A DNA stretch of 64,000 nt from Alphaproteobacteria bacterium (GTDB lineage: Bacteria > Pseudomonadota > Alphaproteobacteria > Sphingomonadales > JAKSBY01). Numbering within the stretch: the stretch's first letter is position 1; each line of letters starts with the position of its first letter. The stretch is taken from assembly GCA_021774625.1 (NCBI GenBank), contig JAJFIV010000031.1:1-64000 (forward strand). Reading direction: 5' to 3'. Of the stretch, positions 39,671 to 49,151 are shown piece by piece. Position numbers and translations under genes: made by a program. Below the pieces are notes generated by a model. The model saw only the letters and a program-made list of their open reading frames with translations, did no database searches and was not told where the DNA came from.

Positions 39671-40702
39671 CTAAACCCGCACACTGCAGCGCCGGATCAG
39701 TTCGAAAAAGCCGGACATTTCCGCCTCAAATTCCAGCATGGTGATATTTTCCGTATCCAGAAAGCGAGTGAGTTCAAAAACGGAGGCGCCGCGCCGGTTA
39801 AAGCCGGGTTTGGTCGTAGTAGCAGTTTTGATACCCATTCTGGTCAGCCATGGCAGCTGTTCGCTGGTATATTCGCCGCTGGGATAGCAGAAATGCACCA
39901 GCGGCCGGCCGGTGATCCGGCGGAGTACTGTACGGTTATCCTCGATTTCCTTTTCCGCCGCCGCAAAATCTTTATCCGGAAAATGGTGACGGTGCGTGTG
40001 AAGCTGAAGATCAATCCCCATATCGAGGCATTGCCGGGCTTCCGTTTCCGTCATGAAAGAGATAATCCGTTCCCTTTCAAGGGCGGCCCAGTCCTGACCA
40101 AGATGCCCGGCAAGTCTGCGGAACAATGTCTGCCGGTCGGCCGCGCTTTCAAGTTTATTGCCATAATCAGTTAACAGGGACCAGGCCTGATCGCGCTCAT
40201 CGCGGTTTTTCAGATCAAAGCGGCCGGTCAAATCATCGGCAACATGCGGCATCTCCAAAATCCGCCCTCCGCCCTTCCATAATAGATAGGCAACGGCCAT
40301 GTTAAAGACCTGAGTCTGTTTTTCGAGATAATAACTGGCGACATACAACGTGGCCGGGAAGCCGTGGCGCCGCAGCGCCGGGGCCATACAGGTATAAGTA
40401 CCGTACCAGCCGTCATCAATGGTGATGGCTGTGGCGCATGGCGGCAACGTTCCTGTTTCAAACGCTTCAATTGCTTCGCCAAGCGCAAGGACGGGATAAT
40501 TTTTATCTGCCAGAAATTTAAGGCGGGCCTCAAAACTTTCCCGCGTCATATAAAGATTGGGCCGGAACAGGCTTTCATCGCCAACAGCGCCACCATGATA
40601 GCAGAGAATGCGCAGATCCTTTGCCGTCAATTTACGGGCAAGTACAAACAGGCCTGTTACTTTGGCAATCCGCAAAATCAGAAAAAGGACGGTTTTTTTC
40701 AC
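39671..40702 (-). CDS. Polysaccharide deacetylase (NodB-like)
   Basis: LRILCYHGGAVGDES ... TAITIDDGWYGTYTCMAPALRRHGFPATLYVASYYL ... LQLHTHRHHFP. Confidence 0.88.
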   Translation of the reverse strand: MKKTVLFLILRIAKVTGLFVLARKLTAKDLRILCYHGGAVGDESLFRPNLYMTRESFEARLKFLADKNYPVLALGEAIEAFETGTLPPCATAITIDDGWYGTYTCMAPALRRHGFPATLYVASYYLEKQTQVFNMAVAYLLWKGGGRILEMPHVADDLTGRFDLKNRDERDQAWSLLTDYGNKLESAADRQTLFRRLAGHLGQDWAALERERIISFMTETEARQCLDMGIDLQLHTHRHHFPDKDFAAAEKEIEDNRTVLRRITGRPLVHFCYPSGEYTSEQLPWLTRMGIKTATTTKPGFNRRGASVFELTRFLDTENITMLEFEAEMSGFFELIRRCSVRV

Positions 40703-40757
40703 CGGCGCGGCCCAATGTTATCTCGAAGAGACTTTTGATCATCCGAATCAGGGATAT

Positions 40758-42254
40758 TCAAGCGATGATCTTATAGTTATCCGTCTTTCCGGAACTATCA
40801 AGGTCATATTCTTCCAGCTTGCGGTAAAGGGTGGAGCGTCCGATACCCAGCCGTCGGGCCACCTCCGACATGCGCCCGTTATATTTTTTGATGGCAAGGG
40901 CGATCATTTCCGCTTCAATTGCGCGGAGCTGCTTGACCTCGCCCTCATCATCAATGAAGGTGAGAAGACCTGCATCTGCGGGAGCTGCGATCACGTTTTC
41001 CATGCCGCCGCCAAACGCGCCGCTTTTTAGTATATCGCCCGGGTTCGACAGCACTTCGGCGGCCCGGCGCTGGGCGTGTGACAGGATTTGCGGGAAATCG
41101 CTGGGCCGCAGTTCGTTATCGTCGCTGAGAATAACCGCCCGGAAGATCGCGTTCTGCAATTGACGGATATTGCCCGGCCAGTTGTGATTGACCAGCAGCG
41201 TCAGGGTATCCTGGGATACGTCCTTATTGTCCAGCCCTTCCGTTTTCGCAACCCGGGCGATGAAATGTTTAACCAGGGCCGGAATATCTTCCCGGCGCTT
41301 GCGCAGGGAGGGGATATTCAACGGGAAAACATTCAGCCGGTAATAGAGATCTTCGCGGAATTTTCCGCTGGCGACCCGGTCGGCCATGTCGCGGTTTGTG
41401 GCGGAAATCAGCCGGATATCGACCTTGATCGTGCTTCGTGCTCCTACCGGCTCAATCTCGCCTTCCTGCAGGGCGCGCAAAAGCTTGACCTGAGTATCAA
41501 ACGGCAATTCGCCGATTTCATCCAGAAACAGCGTGCCGCCGTCGGCTTCGACAAATTTACCCGTGTGTTTTTCCGCGGCCCCGGTAAAGGCCCCCTTTTC
41601 GTGCCCGAACAGAATGCTTTCCACAAGATTTTCCGGGATCGCGCCGCAATTGACGGTGATGAAGGGCTTGTCGCGGCGGTCACTGGCCTGCTGGATGGCG
41701 CGGGCAAACAGTTCTTTGCCGACCCCGCTTTCGCCCTCGATCAGGACCGGGATATTTGACGTCGCAGCTTTTTTGGCGATATCAACAACCTCCAGCATGG
41801 CCGGGCTTGATCCCACCAGATCTTCAAACCCCAGATCTTCGGAAAGGCTTTCGACCATGGGTTCCAGTTCGCCGACCATGCCGTTCTGTTCGAGCGCATT
41901 GGCAACGGCGGAACGGATGCGTTCCGCGCTGGCCGGCTTGACGATAAAGTCGGTGGCGCCGGCCCGCATGGCTTCCACCACATTGGAAATACTGGAATGG
42001 GCGGTCAGAACGATGACCGGCAGACTGGGCCGAAGCGGCCGTAATTTCTGCAGAACTTCAATACCGGTCATTTCCGGCATGGAAATATCCAGCAGCACCA
42101 GATCAATGCTGGCGGGTGTGCGGCCTTCCAGCATGTGCAGGGCTTCCGCGCCGCTGGTCACGGTCAGGGTTTCATATCCCTGGCGGGCAACGGTTGTTTC
42201 CAGAAGTCTCAGCTGGACTTCTTCGTCATCAACAATAAGGATGGTTTTGGCCAT
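40758..42254 (-). CDS. Sigma-54-dependent NtrC-family response regulator (REC-AAA+-Fis HTH)
   Basis: MAKTILIVDDEEVQLRLLE; GESGVGKELFARAIQ; NCGAIPENLVESILFGHEKGAFTGAAEKHTGKF (GAFTGA); C-terminal ARRLGIGRSTLYRKLEEY. Confidence 0.95.
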   Translation of the reverse strand: MAKTILIVDDEEVQLRLLETTVARQGYETLTVTSGAEALHMLEGRTPASIDLVLLDISMPEMTGIEVLQKLRPLRPSLPVIVLTAHSSISNVVEAMRAGATDFIVKPASAERIRSAVANALEQNGMVGELEPMVESLSEDLGFEDLVGSSPAMLEVVDIAKKAATSNIPVLIEGESGVGKELFARAIQQASDRRDKPFITVNCGAIPENLVESILFGHEKGAFTGAAEKHTGKFVEADGGTLFLDEIGELPFDTQVKLLRALQEGEIEPVGARSTIKVDIRLISATNRDMADRVASGKFREDLYYRLNVFPLNIPSLRKRREDIPALVKHFIARVAKTEGLDNKDVSQDTLTLLVNHNWPGNIRQLQNAIFRAVILSDDNELRPSDFPQILSHAQRRAAEVLSNPGDILKSGAFGGGMENVIAAPADAGLLTFIDDEGEVKQLRAIEAEMIALAIKKYNGRMSEVARRLGIGRSTLYRKLEEYDLDSSGKTDNYKIIA

Positions 42255-42387
42255 GATCGGGTTCAAATCGCCTGAAACTTGTTTGTCTGTATCATTGCGG
42301 GACAAGCCTTAAGAAAACGAAAACAACTGCACAAATATGAGGCAACTGAGCTGAGAATATGGCCATTTTGAAACAGAAACGAGATCC

Positions 42388-43743
42388 ATGCCGGATTATG
42401 ACGATAAGAACCGACTGACGGGACGCCTGCGCCGCTATGCCCGCGTGTCCGGAACGGCAAGCGGCCTGGCCGCAAAACTGGCCGGCGAAAAGCTGTTCGG
42501 CATCAGCATCGACAAAGGCGAGCATGCGGCGGAATTGCGCATGGCGCTGGGCGCCCTCAAAGGGCCGGCCATGAAAGTGGCGCAGCTTTTATCCACTATC
42601 CCCGACGCCCTGCCGGCGGATTATGCGCGGGAGCTTTCGCAATTACAGGCCAATGCGCCGGCCATGGGCTGGCCCTTTGTGAAACGGCGCATGATGACGG
42701 AACTGGGGGCCGGCTGGCGGGACAGATTTGCGGAATTTGACAAGGCGCCGTCAGCGGCGGCATCCCTGGGGCAGGTACATAAAGCGCTGACACATGATGG
42801 CGTATCTCTCGCGGTCAAACTGCAATATCCCGATATGGCGTCAGTGGTGGAGGCGGATCTGAAACAGCTCCGGATCATTCTGGGCCTGTTCCGCCGCTAT
42901 GATCCGTCCGTCGACACATCGGAAATACTGCAGGAACTGAAAGAACGGCTCCGGGAGGAGCTGGATTATGCGCGGGAAGCGAGGCACATGACGCTTTACC
43001 GCGCGATGCTGGCCGGCGAGGACCGGGTGCATGTGCCGGAGACTTTATCCGGTCTTTCCACAGGCAGGCTTCTCAGCATGACCTGGCTCACCGGCCGGCC
43101 GCTGATGGACTATACGGAGGCCGATCAGGAAACCAGGAATACTCTCGCCATCAATCTGTTCCGTGCCTGGTATGTGCCCTTTCATCGATATGGGGTGATT
43201 CACGGCGATCCGCATCTCGGCAATTATACCGCCCGGCAGGATTTATCGCTCAATCTGCTGGATTTCGGCTGCATCCGGATTTTTCCGCCGGCCTTTGTCG
43301 GCGGGGTGATCGACCTTTACAAGGCGCTCCGCGACGGCGATCAGGCGCTGGCCGTTCAGGCGTATGAGACCTGGGGCTTTGAAAATCTTTCCAGGGAACT
43401 GATCGAAACACTGAATCTCTGGGCATCCTTTCTCTATAGTCCGTTATTGGAAGACGCGCCGCGGCTGATCAATGCCAGTGAAAAGCCGGGCCGCTATGGC
43501 GCCGACGTGGCGGCCAGGGTCCACAAGCGTCTTCGGGAGCTCGGCCCGGTGACGCCGCCCAGGGAATTTGTCTTTATGGACCGGGCCGCCATCGGGCTTG
43601 GCGGCGTCTTCCTGCGCCTGAAGGCCGAGGTGAACTGGCACCGGCAGTTTCACGATATCATTGACGGGTTCGAAGTCTCACGGCTTGAAAAACGGCAGCG
43701 GGATGCGCTTGATAAAGCCGGGCTGGCCGCCAGCATTTCATAA
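42388..43743 (+). CDS. AarF/ABC1/UbiB kinase-family protein
   Basis: LRMALGALKGPAMKVAQLLSTIPDALPADYARELSQLQANAP ... AASLGQVHKAL ... VIHGDPHLGNYT. Confidence 0.92.
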   Translation: MPDYDDKNRLTGRLRRYARVSGTASGLAAKLAGEKLFGISIDKGEHAAELRMALGALKGPAMKVAQLLSTIPDALPADYARELSQLQANAPAMGWPFVKRRMMTELGAGWRDRFAEFDKAPSAAASLGQVHKALTHDGVSLAVKLQYPDMASVVEADLKQLRIILGLFRRYDPSVDTSEILQELKERLREELDYAREARHMTLYRAMLAGEDRVHVPETLSGLSTGRLLSMTWLTGRPLMDYTEADQETRNTLAINLFRAWYVPFHRYGVIHGDPHLGNYTARQDLSLNLLDFGCIRIFPPAFVGGVIDLYKALRDGDQALAVQAYETWGFENLSRELIETLNLWASFLYSPLLEDAPRLINASEKPGRYGADVAARVHKRLRELGPVTPPREFVFMDRAAIGLGGVFLRLKAEVNWHRQFHDIIDGFEVSRLEKRQRDALDKAGLAASIS

Positions 43744-43746
43744 CAC

Positions 43747-43774
43747 TTGGCTGGCGCAATTTCTTTGCTATAGT
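43747..43774 (+). promoter_or_regulatory. Putative sigma70-type promoter upstream of the coxIV-pnt genes
   Basis: TTGGCT-16 bp-TATAGT, about 35 bp upstream of a small ORF with a good RBS. Confidence 0.4.
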
Positions 43775-43808
43775 CTTGCACAAGGACTTACCAATCAGGG
43801 GAGTAATC

Positions 43809-43937
43809 ATGGCAGAACCGGGCGCATCGTTTCAAAAATCGAAGAAGGATCAATATAGCAGTTTTCTGGCCGTCACCAAATGGGCGATCATAGGGGCTGC
43901 TCTTGTGCTGGTAGGGATGGCGGTATTTTTGCTGTAA
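43809..43937 (+). CDS. aa3-type cytochrome c oxidase subunit IV (42 aa, absent from the supplied ORF track)
   Basis: MAEPGASFQKSKKDQYSSFLAVTKWAIIGAALVLVGMAVFLL: soluble N-terminus and one TM helix, immediately upstream of pntA. Confidence 0.78.
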   Translation: MAEPGASFQKSKKDQYSSFLAVTKWAIIGAALVLVGMAVFLL

Positions 43938-43986
43938 AACAACGATCTTATTTTTCCCACTCATATAAGCAAGGGAGGCGCGCGGC

Positions 43987-45141
43987 ATGAAAATCGCCAT
44001 ACCAAAGGAAAGACGCCCACATGAAAGGCGCGTTGCGGCAACCCCGGAAACGGTCAGGAAACTGATCGCGCTCGGCGCGGATATTGTGGTTGAAAAAGGC
44101 GCAGGGACCGGGGCCAGCATTCCCGATGCGGCCTTTGAAGAAGCGGGCGCCGGTTTGGCGCCCGATTTTGCATCCGCCGTTTCCGGCGCGGATATTGTCT
44201 TCAAGGTCCAGCGGCCGTTGCGGTCCGGTGAGGGCGAGGTGGATGAGGTGGCAGCCCTTGCCAGCGGCGCCATGCTCGTCGCTATTCTCAATCCTTATGG
44301 CGATAGGGACGGAATTGCGGCGCTGGCATCTGCCGGCGTTACCGGTTACGCCATGGAATTTATGCCGCGGATTACCAGGGCGCAGTCGATGGATGTGCTG
44401 TCCTCCCAGTCTAATCTGGCCGGCTATAAGGCGGTTCTTGACGCGGCAGGGGAATATGGCCGGGCCTTTCCGATGATGATGACCGCGGCCGGCACCATTG
44501 CGCCGGCGCGGGTCATGGTGATGGGCGCGGGCGTTGCCGGTCTTCAGGCCATTGCGACGGCAAGGCGGCTTGGCGCCATTGTTTCCGCCACCGATGTCCG
44601 CATGGCCGCCAAGGAGCAGGTGGAAAGCCTTGGCGCCAAATTCGTTATGGTCGAAGATGACGCGGCCAAAGAAGCCGAAACATCCGGTGGTTACGCCAGG
44701 GAAATGAGTGACGAATACAAGCAAAAGCAGGCCGCCCTGATCGCGGAAACCATCAAGAAGCAGGATATCGTTATCACCACGGCGCTAATCCCTGGACGTC
44801 CCGCACCGCTTTTAATTACCGAAGAGATGGTGCGTTCGATGAAGCCGGGATCGGTGATTGTCGATCTTGCCGTGGAGCAGGGCGGCAATTGCGCGCTTTC
44901 CAAGCCGGGGGAGGTTGTCGATGTGGATGGCGTCAAGATTGTCGGTCATATGAATGTGCCCTCCCGCCTCGCGACTGACGCCAGTGCGCTTTACGCCAAA
45001 AATCTTCTGAATTTCATCACGCCCCTGATTGATCCCGAAACCAAGTCGCTGAAAATCGATGCGGAAGACGACATCATCAAGGGAACCCTGGTCACCAAAG
45101 ACGGGGCCGTGGTTCACGATGCCCTGAAGGGAGGACAATAA
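43987..45141 (+). CDS. pntA: Re/Si-specific NAD(P)+ transhydrogenase subunit alpha
   Basis: MKIAIPKERRPHERRVAATPETVRKLIALGADIVVEKGAG ... VMGAGVAGLQAIATARRLGAIVSATDVR. Confidence 0.95.
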   Translation: MKIAIPKERRPHERRVAATPETVRKLIALGADIVVEKGAGTGASIPDAAFEEAGAGLAPDFASAVSGADIVFKVQRPLRSGEGEVDEVAALASGAMLVAILNPYGDRDGIAALASAGVTGYAMEFMPRITRAQSMDVLSSQSNLAGYKAVLDAAGEYGRAFPMMMTAAGTIAPARVMVMGAGVAGLQAIATARRLGAIVSATDVRMAAKEQVESLGAKFVMVEDDAAKEAETSGGYAREMSDEYKQKQAALIAETIKKQDIVITTALIPGRPAPLLITEEMVRSMKPGSVIVDLAVEQGGNCALSKPGEVVDVDGVKIVGHMNVPSRLATDASALYAKNLLNFITPLIDPETKSLKIDAEDDIIKGTLVTKDGAVVHDALKGGQ

Positions 45142-45142
45142 T

Positions 45143-45451
45143 ATGGAACTTTTGCACGAGGCCGCGGCCAGTCCGTTCATTCAGCAGTTATCGATCTTCG
45201 TCCTTGCTATTTTTGTCGGCTATTATGTGGTCTGGAGCGTCACGCCGGCCCTGCACACGCCGCTAATGTCGGTCACCAACGCCATTTCCTCGGTGATCAT
45301 TGTCGGCGCGCTGCTGGCAACCGGCGGCGAGGGTTTTCATGCCGCCACCATTCTCGGGCTGGTCGCTATCGGGCTTGCCAGCGTTAACATATTCGGCGGT
45401 TTTCTGGTCACCAGACGCATGCTCGCCATGTATAAAAAGAAAGAGAAATAG
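45143..45451 (+). CDS. pntAb: NAD(P) transhydrogenase membrane subunit (alpha part 2)
   Basis: FVGYYVVWSVTPALHTPLMSVTNAISSVIIVGALL ... NIFGGFLVTRRMLAMYKKK. Confidence 0.95.
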   Translation: MELLHEAAASPFIQQLSIFVLAIFVGYYVVWSVTPALHTPLMSVTNAISSVIIVGALLATGGEGFHAATILGLVAIGLASVNIFGGFLVTRRMLAMYKKKEK

Positions 45452-45460
45452 GGGACGGGC

Positions 45461-46885
45461 ATGATCACATTATCACCTGACATCACAGCGTTTGCCTATC
45501 TTGTCGCCGCTGTTCTCTTCATCCTGGCGCTGCGCGGCCTTTCAAATCCGGAATCAAGCCGCCGGGGCAATATGTTCGGTATGCTGGGCATGCTGATCGC
45601 CGTGCTGACGACGCTCTGGAACCCGGAAATTTTTAAATTCGGCATCCAGTATGTGATCGGCGCCATCGCGGTCGGTGGCCTGATCGGCTATATCATCGCC
45701 AATCGCATCGCCATGACCGCCATGCCGCAACTGGTGGCGGCCTTCCATTCGCTGGTCGGTTTGGCGGCGGTATTGGTGGCATCGGGAGCCTTTCTCAATC
45801 CCGGCGCGTTCGGGATATTGGATGCCGCGGGCGAGATTTTTGTTGCGAGCCGCATCGAAATGGCGCTGGGTGCGGCTATCGGGGCCATCACCTTTTCCGG
45901 CTCCGTGATTGCCTTTTTGAAACTCAATGGCAACATGTCCGGTGCACCGATTATTCTGCCCGGCCGGCACGCGGTCAATCTGCTGATTTTTCTTGCAATT
46001 CTAGGTCTGATCGTCGCCTTTGCCTTATCGAGCGGCGCCGCCTCAGGTGAAGGATATCTCTTCTGGTATATCACCGGCCTGAGCTTTCTGATCGGTTTTC
46101 TGATCATCATCCCCATTGGCGGGGCGGATATGCCGGTGGTGGTCTCGATGCTGAATTCCTATTCTGGCTGGGCGGCGGCGGGCATCGGCTTCACCCTGCA
46201 AAATAACGCCCTGATTGTGACCGGCGCGCTTGTGGGTTCATCCGGCGCCATCCTGTCCTACATTATGTGCAGGGCGATGAACCGGTCTTTCATTTCCGTG
46301 ATTCTCGGCGGCTTTGGCAGTGATGGCGGCCCGGTGAGCGGAGAAAAAATTGACCGCCCCTACAAGCGGGGATCGGCGGAGGATGCGGCCTTTATCATGA
46401 AAAATGCCGGCTCCGTCATCATCGTGCCCGGCTATGGCATGGCGGTGGCGCAGGCCCAGCATTCGTTGCGGGAAATGGCCGATATGCTGAAGGAAGAGGG
46501 CGTCAAAGTGTCTTACGCCATCCATCCCGTGGCGGGCCGCATGCCGGGCCATATGAATGTGCTGCTGGCGGAAGCCAATGTGCCTTATGATGAAGTGTTT
46601 GAACTGGAAGACATCAATAACCAGTTCCCGACCGCCGATGTCGCCTTTGTCATCGGCGCCAACGACGTCACCAATCCCTCAGCCAAAACCGATTCCTCCT
46701 CGCCCATTTTCGGCATGCCGGTGCTGGATGTGGAAAAGGCCAAGACGGTTCTGTTTATCAAGCGCTCCATGGGCGGGGCCGGTTATGCCGGGGTCGAAAA
46801 CGAGCTTTTCTTCCGTGACAACACCATGATGCTGCTGTCGGATGCCAAGAAAATGACCGAGGAAATTGTCAAAGCGCTGGGGTAG
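45461..46885 (+). CDS. pntB: NAD(P)+ transhydrogenase subunit beta
   Basis: RGNMFGMLGMLIAVLTTL ... GADMPVVVSMLNSYSGWAAAGIGFTL ... VIIVPGYGMAVAQAQHSLREMADMLK ... IGANDVTNPSAK. Confidence 0.96.
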   Translation: MITLSPDITAFAYLVAAVLFILALRGLSNPESSRRGNMFGMLGMLIAVLTTLWNPEIFKFGIQYVIGAIAVGGLIGYIIANRIAMTAMPQLVAAFHSLVGLAAVLVASGAFLNPGAFGILDAAGEIFVASRIEMALGAAIGAITFSGSVIAFLKLNGNMSGAPIILPGRHAVNLLIFLAILGLIVAFALSSGAASGEGYLFWYITGLSFLIGFLIIIPIGGADMPVVVSMLNSYSGWAAAGIGFTLQNNALIVTGALVGSSGAILSYIMCRAMNRSFISVILGGFGSDGGPVSGEKIDRPYKRGSAEDAAFIMKNAGSVIIVPGYGMAVAQAQHSLREMADMLKEEGVKVSYAIHPVAGRMPGHMNVLLAEANVPYDEVFELEDINNQFPTADVAFVIGANDVTNPSAKTDSSSPIFGMPVLDVEKAKTVLFIKRSMGGAGYAGVENELFFRDNTMMLLSDAKKMTEEIVKALG

Positions 46886-46887
46886 GA

Positions 46888-47886
46888 ATGCGGATTGCCG
46901 TCCCAATACTCGCGCTTTTTATTCTCGCAGCCTGTTCCGAAGAAAGCCCTGTGTCGGAGCCACTGGTGCTCAACGCCCATGGCATGGTCTATGATGCGGC
47001 GCGGGACCGGATTGTCGTTTTCGGTGGGGCAACGGAGACGGCGGTCAGCGGACTGACCTATGAATGGCGGGAGAACGGATGGCGGGTTGCTGCAAGCGAA
47101 GGTCCGGAACCGCGAACCTTTCCGGCGATGGCCTATGCGGCTGCGCTTGGCGGCACGGTCCTGTTCGGCGGCAATCGGGTTCTGTTCGGCGACGGCCTGA
47201 GCGCGGAAAATCTGCTTTCCGACACCTGGATTTGGAATGGCAAAAACTGGAGGCAGGTGGAGGGGGATGGCCCTGGCCCGCGGGCAGAAGCCGCTATGGC
47301 CTATGATCCTGTCCAAAAACATCTTTTGCTGTTCGGCGGGTATCATATCACTGAAGGGGAGATCGTTTCCTTGGGCGACAGCTGGGCCTTTGACGGCATG
47401 TCATGGTCGAAATTGTCCGATACGGGGCCGCCGCCGCAAAATGGCGCCGCAATGGCGTATAATGCAAAGAATCAATCCATGATTCTCTTCGGACAAAATG
47501 CCGACCGGACCATGGGTGAAACCTGGGAATCGCAGGCGGGTGAGTGGCGGTATCTGCCTCAGGGCCGGAGTGAGAGGCGTTATAATTCCGCCATGACCTA
47601 TGACGCCGCGAGAGAACAGATCCTCCGTTTCGGCGGCTGGACGGGCGAAGGCCGTTCCGGCGATACATGGGTGTGGTCAGAAGATGGTTGGGACCGTGTG
47701 ACAGCGGACGGCCCGTCTCCCCGCAATCATACGCAAATGATCTATGACAGCAGACAAAAGCACAGCATCCTTTTCGGCGGCCATGACGGCGAGAATATTT
47801 TCGGCGATATCTGGCGTTGGGATGGAAGCAGCTGGCATGTATTGCTGAAGAGAGTTCCGGCCGCAAGGTTGGACAACAGCCACTGA
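46888..47886 (+). CDS. Kelch-repeat lipoprotein
   Basis: Lipobox LFILAAC; repeats AMAYDPVQKHLLLFGG, AMAYNAKNQSMILFG, AMTYDAAREQILRFGGW, MIYDSRQKHSILFGGHDG. Confidence 0.8.
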   Translation: MRIAVPILALFILAACSEESPVSEPLVLNAHGMVYDAARDRIVVFGGATETAVSGLTYEWRENGWRVAASEGPEPRTFPAMAYAAALGGTVLFGGNRVLFGDGLSAENLLSDTWIWNGKNWRQVEGDGPGPRAEAAMAYDPVQKHLLLFGGYHITEGEIVSLGDSWAFDGMSWSKLSDTGPPPQNGAAMAYNAKNQSMILFGQNADRTMGETWESQAGEWRYLPQGRSERRYNSAMTYDAAREQILRFGGWTGEGRSGDTWVWSEDGWDRVTADGPSPRNHTQMIYDSRQKHSILFGGHDGENIFGDIWRWDGSSWHVLLKRVPAARLDNSH

Positions 47887-47903
47887 CTCCCTGTTGATTG
47901 GCA

Positions 47904-49151
47904 CTATAATTTAGCGATCCAGCGGCGATGCGGCTGGGTGTGTGTGTAGATCGGATTCCGCGCCATTTGCTTTAAGGTTTGCCGCAGTCCGCCGTCAATC
48001 AGGCCTTTGCCGTGCATCTGCAGAAAACCGATCGCCCCGAGATCATTCACTTCAAGCAAAACCGGCCCCTGACCGGTAAAGGCAACGTCCCAATGCTGGA
48101 TGCGCATCAATGGAAAGAGATGCGAAGCGGACTTTATGGCTTTAAGCGCATTGTTCCAGTCGGGAAGGGTAAAGCCATCCAGTTTTGCAATAGGGTGGTT
48201 CTTCCATGCCGGTAGAGCGGCTTCCGGCCAAAAGGCCGCCAGGGGCTCTACGGCTTTTCCCGTTGCAATATCGATACGCGCCACCCAATTGCCGGTTTTC
48301 CCGCCGCTGAAATTGTCGTTGTGGTTTTTCCCGGCGGCAATTTTCCAGATCGCGGCCGCTATCCTCGGGGCACTTTCCTCCTGGCAAAGCACGACCCGCG
48401 CCCCGGATATTGATGAGGATCCGGTCGCGCGCCGGATATCCGGATGGGGAACCAGGATATCCTGAAAAATCCAGCCGCATTTCTTGCGGAAATAAGCATC
48501 GTCCGGGCGGGTCATTTGTGCAATCAGGCTGTCAATAGGGAGAATTTCTATATTCGATGTGCGGACAGCATCTTTTCCGGGCAGATATTCCAGGCAGACA
48601 TGGGAATCCATCCCTTGCTGGCTGAAAGCAGCTTTCAGATAGAACGGGTAAGACGCCGGGTCACATAAAAACTCCTTAAGCGCCTGGTCATTTGTTAATG
48701 CCGTTACGCCGGGAATCCAGGCATCGCCGACTCTAAAACAGGCTTTGGCCGGGGGTGTTGGCAGCCCTTTCGAACGCATGATCGTTTCAAATGCCAGTTT
48801 GTCCCACGCAGGATTCACGCCCTTGCGGTCATTCAGCGCTAAATTAACGGCATTCTCAAGACGCCAGCCCAAATAATTTTTAATGCTTTCCGGCTGTTCG
48901 CGAAATGTCCGGTAAAGACGATAGGCAAAGTAATCCGTAATGCCCACATTATAGCGGCCGAACTTCAGGCGTATCATGTCCAGCGCCTGCTGGCTGACCG
49001 GCGCCCCTTCCAGATTTTTGGTCTGAACCATGCGCCGCGCTAGTTCTCGCACCCGGGTGAGCACTGCATAAATCCTTTTATAAACCGAGTTCGGGATTTT
49101 GGGCCCGGAAGACCGCGTCTGTTCTGGCTTTTTTGCGGCGGGTTTCGGCAT
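47904..49151 (-). CDS. ATP-grasp-fold protein, sugar-transfer-associated type, subfamily A copy 1
   Basis: NPAWDKLAFETIMRSKGLPTPP ... YPFYLKAAFSQQGMDSH ... IWKIAAGKNHNDNFSGGKTGNWVARIDIATG ... RIQHWDVAFTGQGPVLLEVNDLG. Confidence 0.8.
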   Translation of the reverse strand: MPKPAAKKPEQTRSSGPKIPNSVYKRIYAVLTRVRELARRMVQTKNLEGAPVSQQALDMIRLKFGRYNVGITDYFAYRLYRTFREQPESIKNYLGWRLENAVNLALNDRKGVNPAWDKLAFETIMRSKGLPTPPAKACFRVGDAWIPGVTALTNDQALKEFLCDPASYPFYLKAAFSQQGMDSHVCLEYLPGKDAVRTSNIEILPIDSLIAQMTRPDDAYFRKKCGWIFQDILVPHPDIRRATGSSSISGARVVLCQEESAPRIAAAIWKIAAGKNHNDNFSGGKTGNWVARIDIATGKAVEPLAAFWPEAALPAWKNHPIAKLDGFTLPDWNNALKAIKSASHLFPLMRIQHWDVAFTGQGPVLLEVNDLGAIGFLQMHGKGLIDGGLRQTLKQMARNPIYTHTQPHRRWIAKL

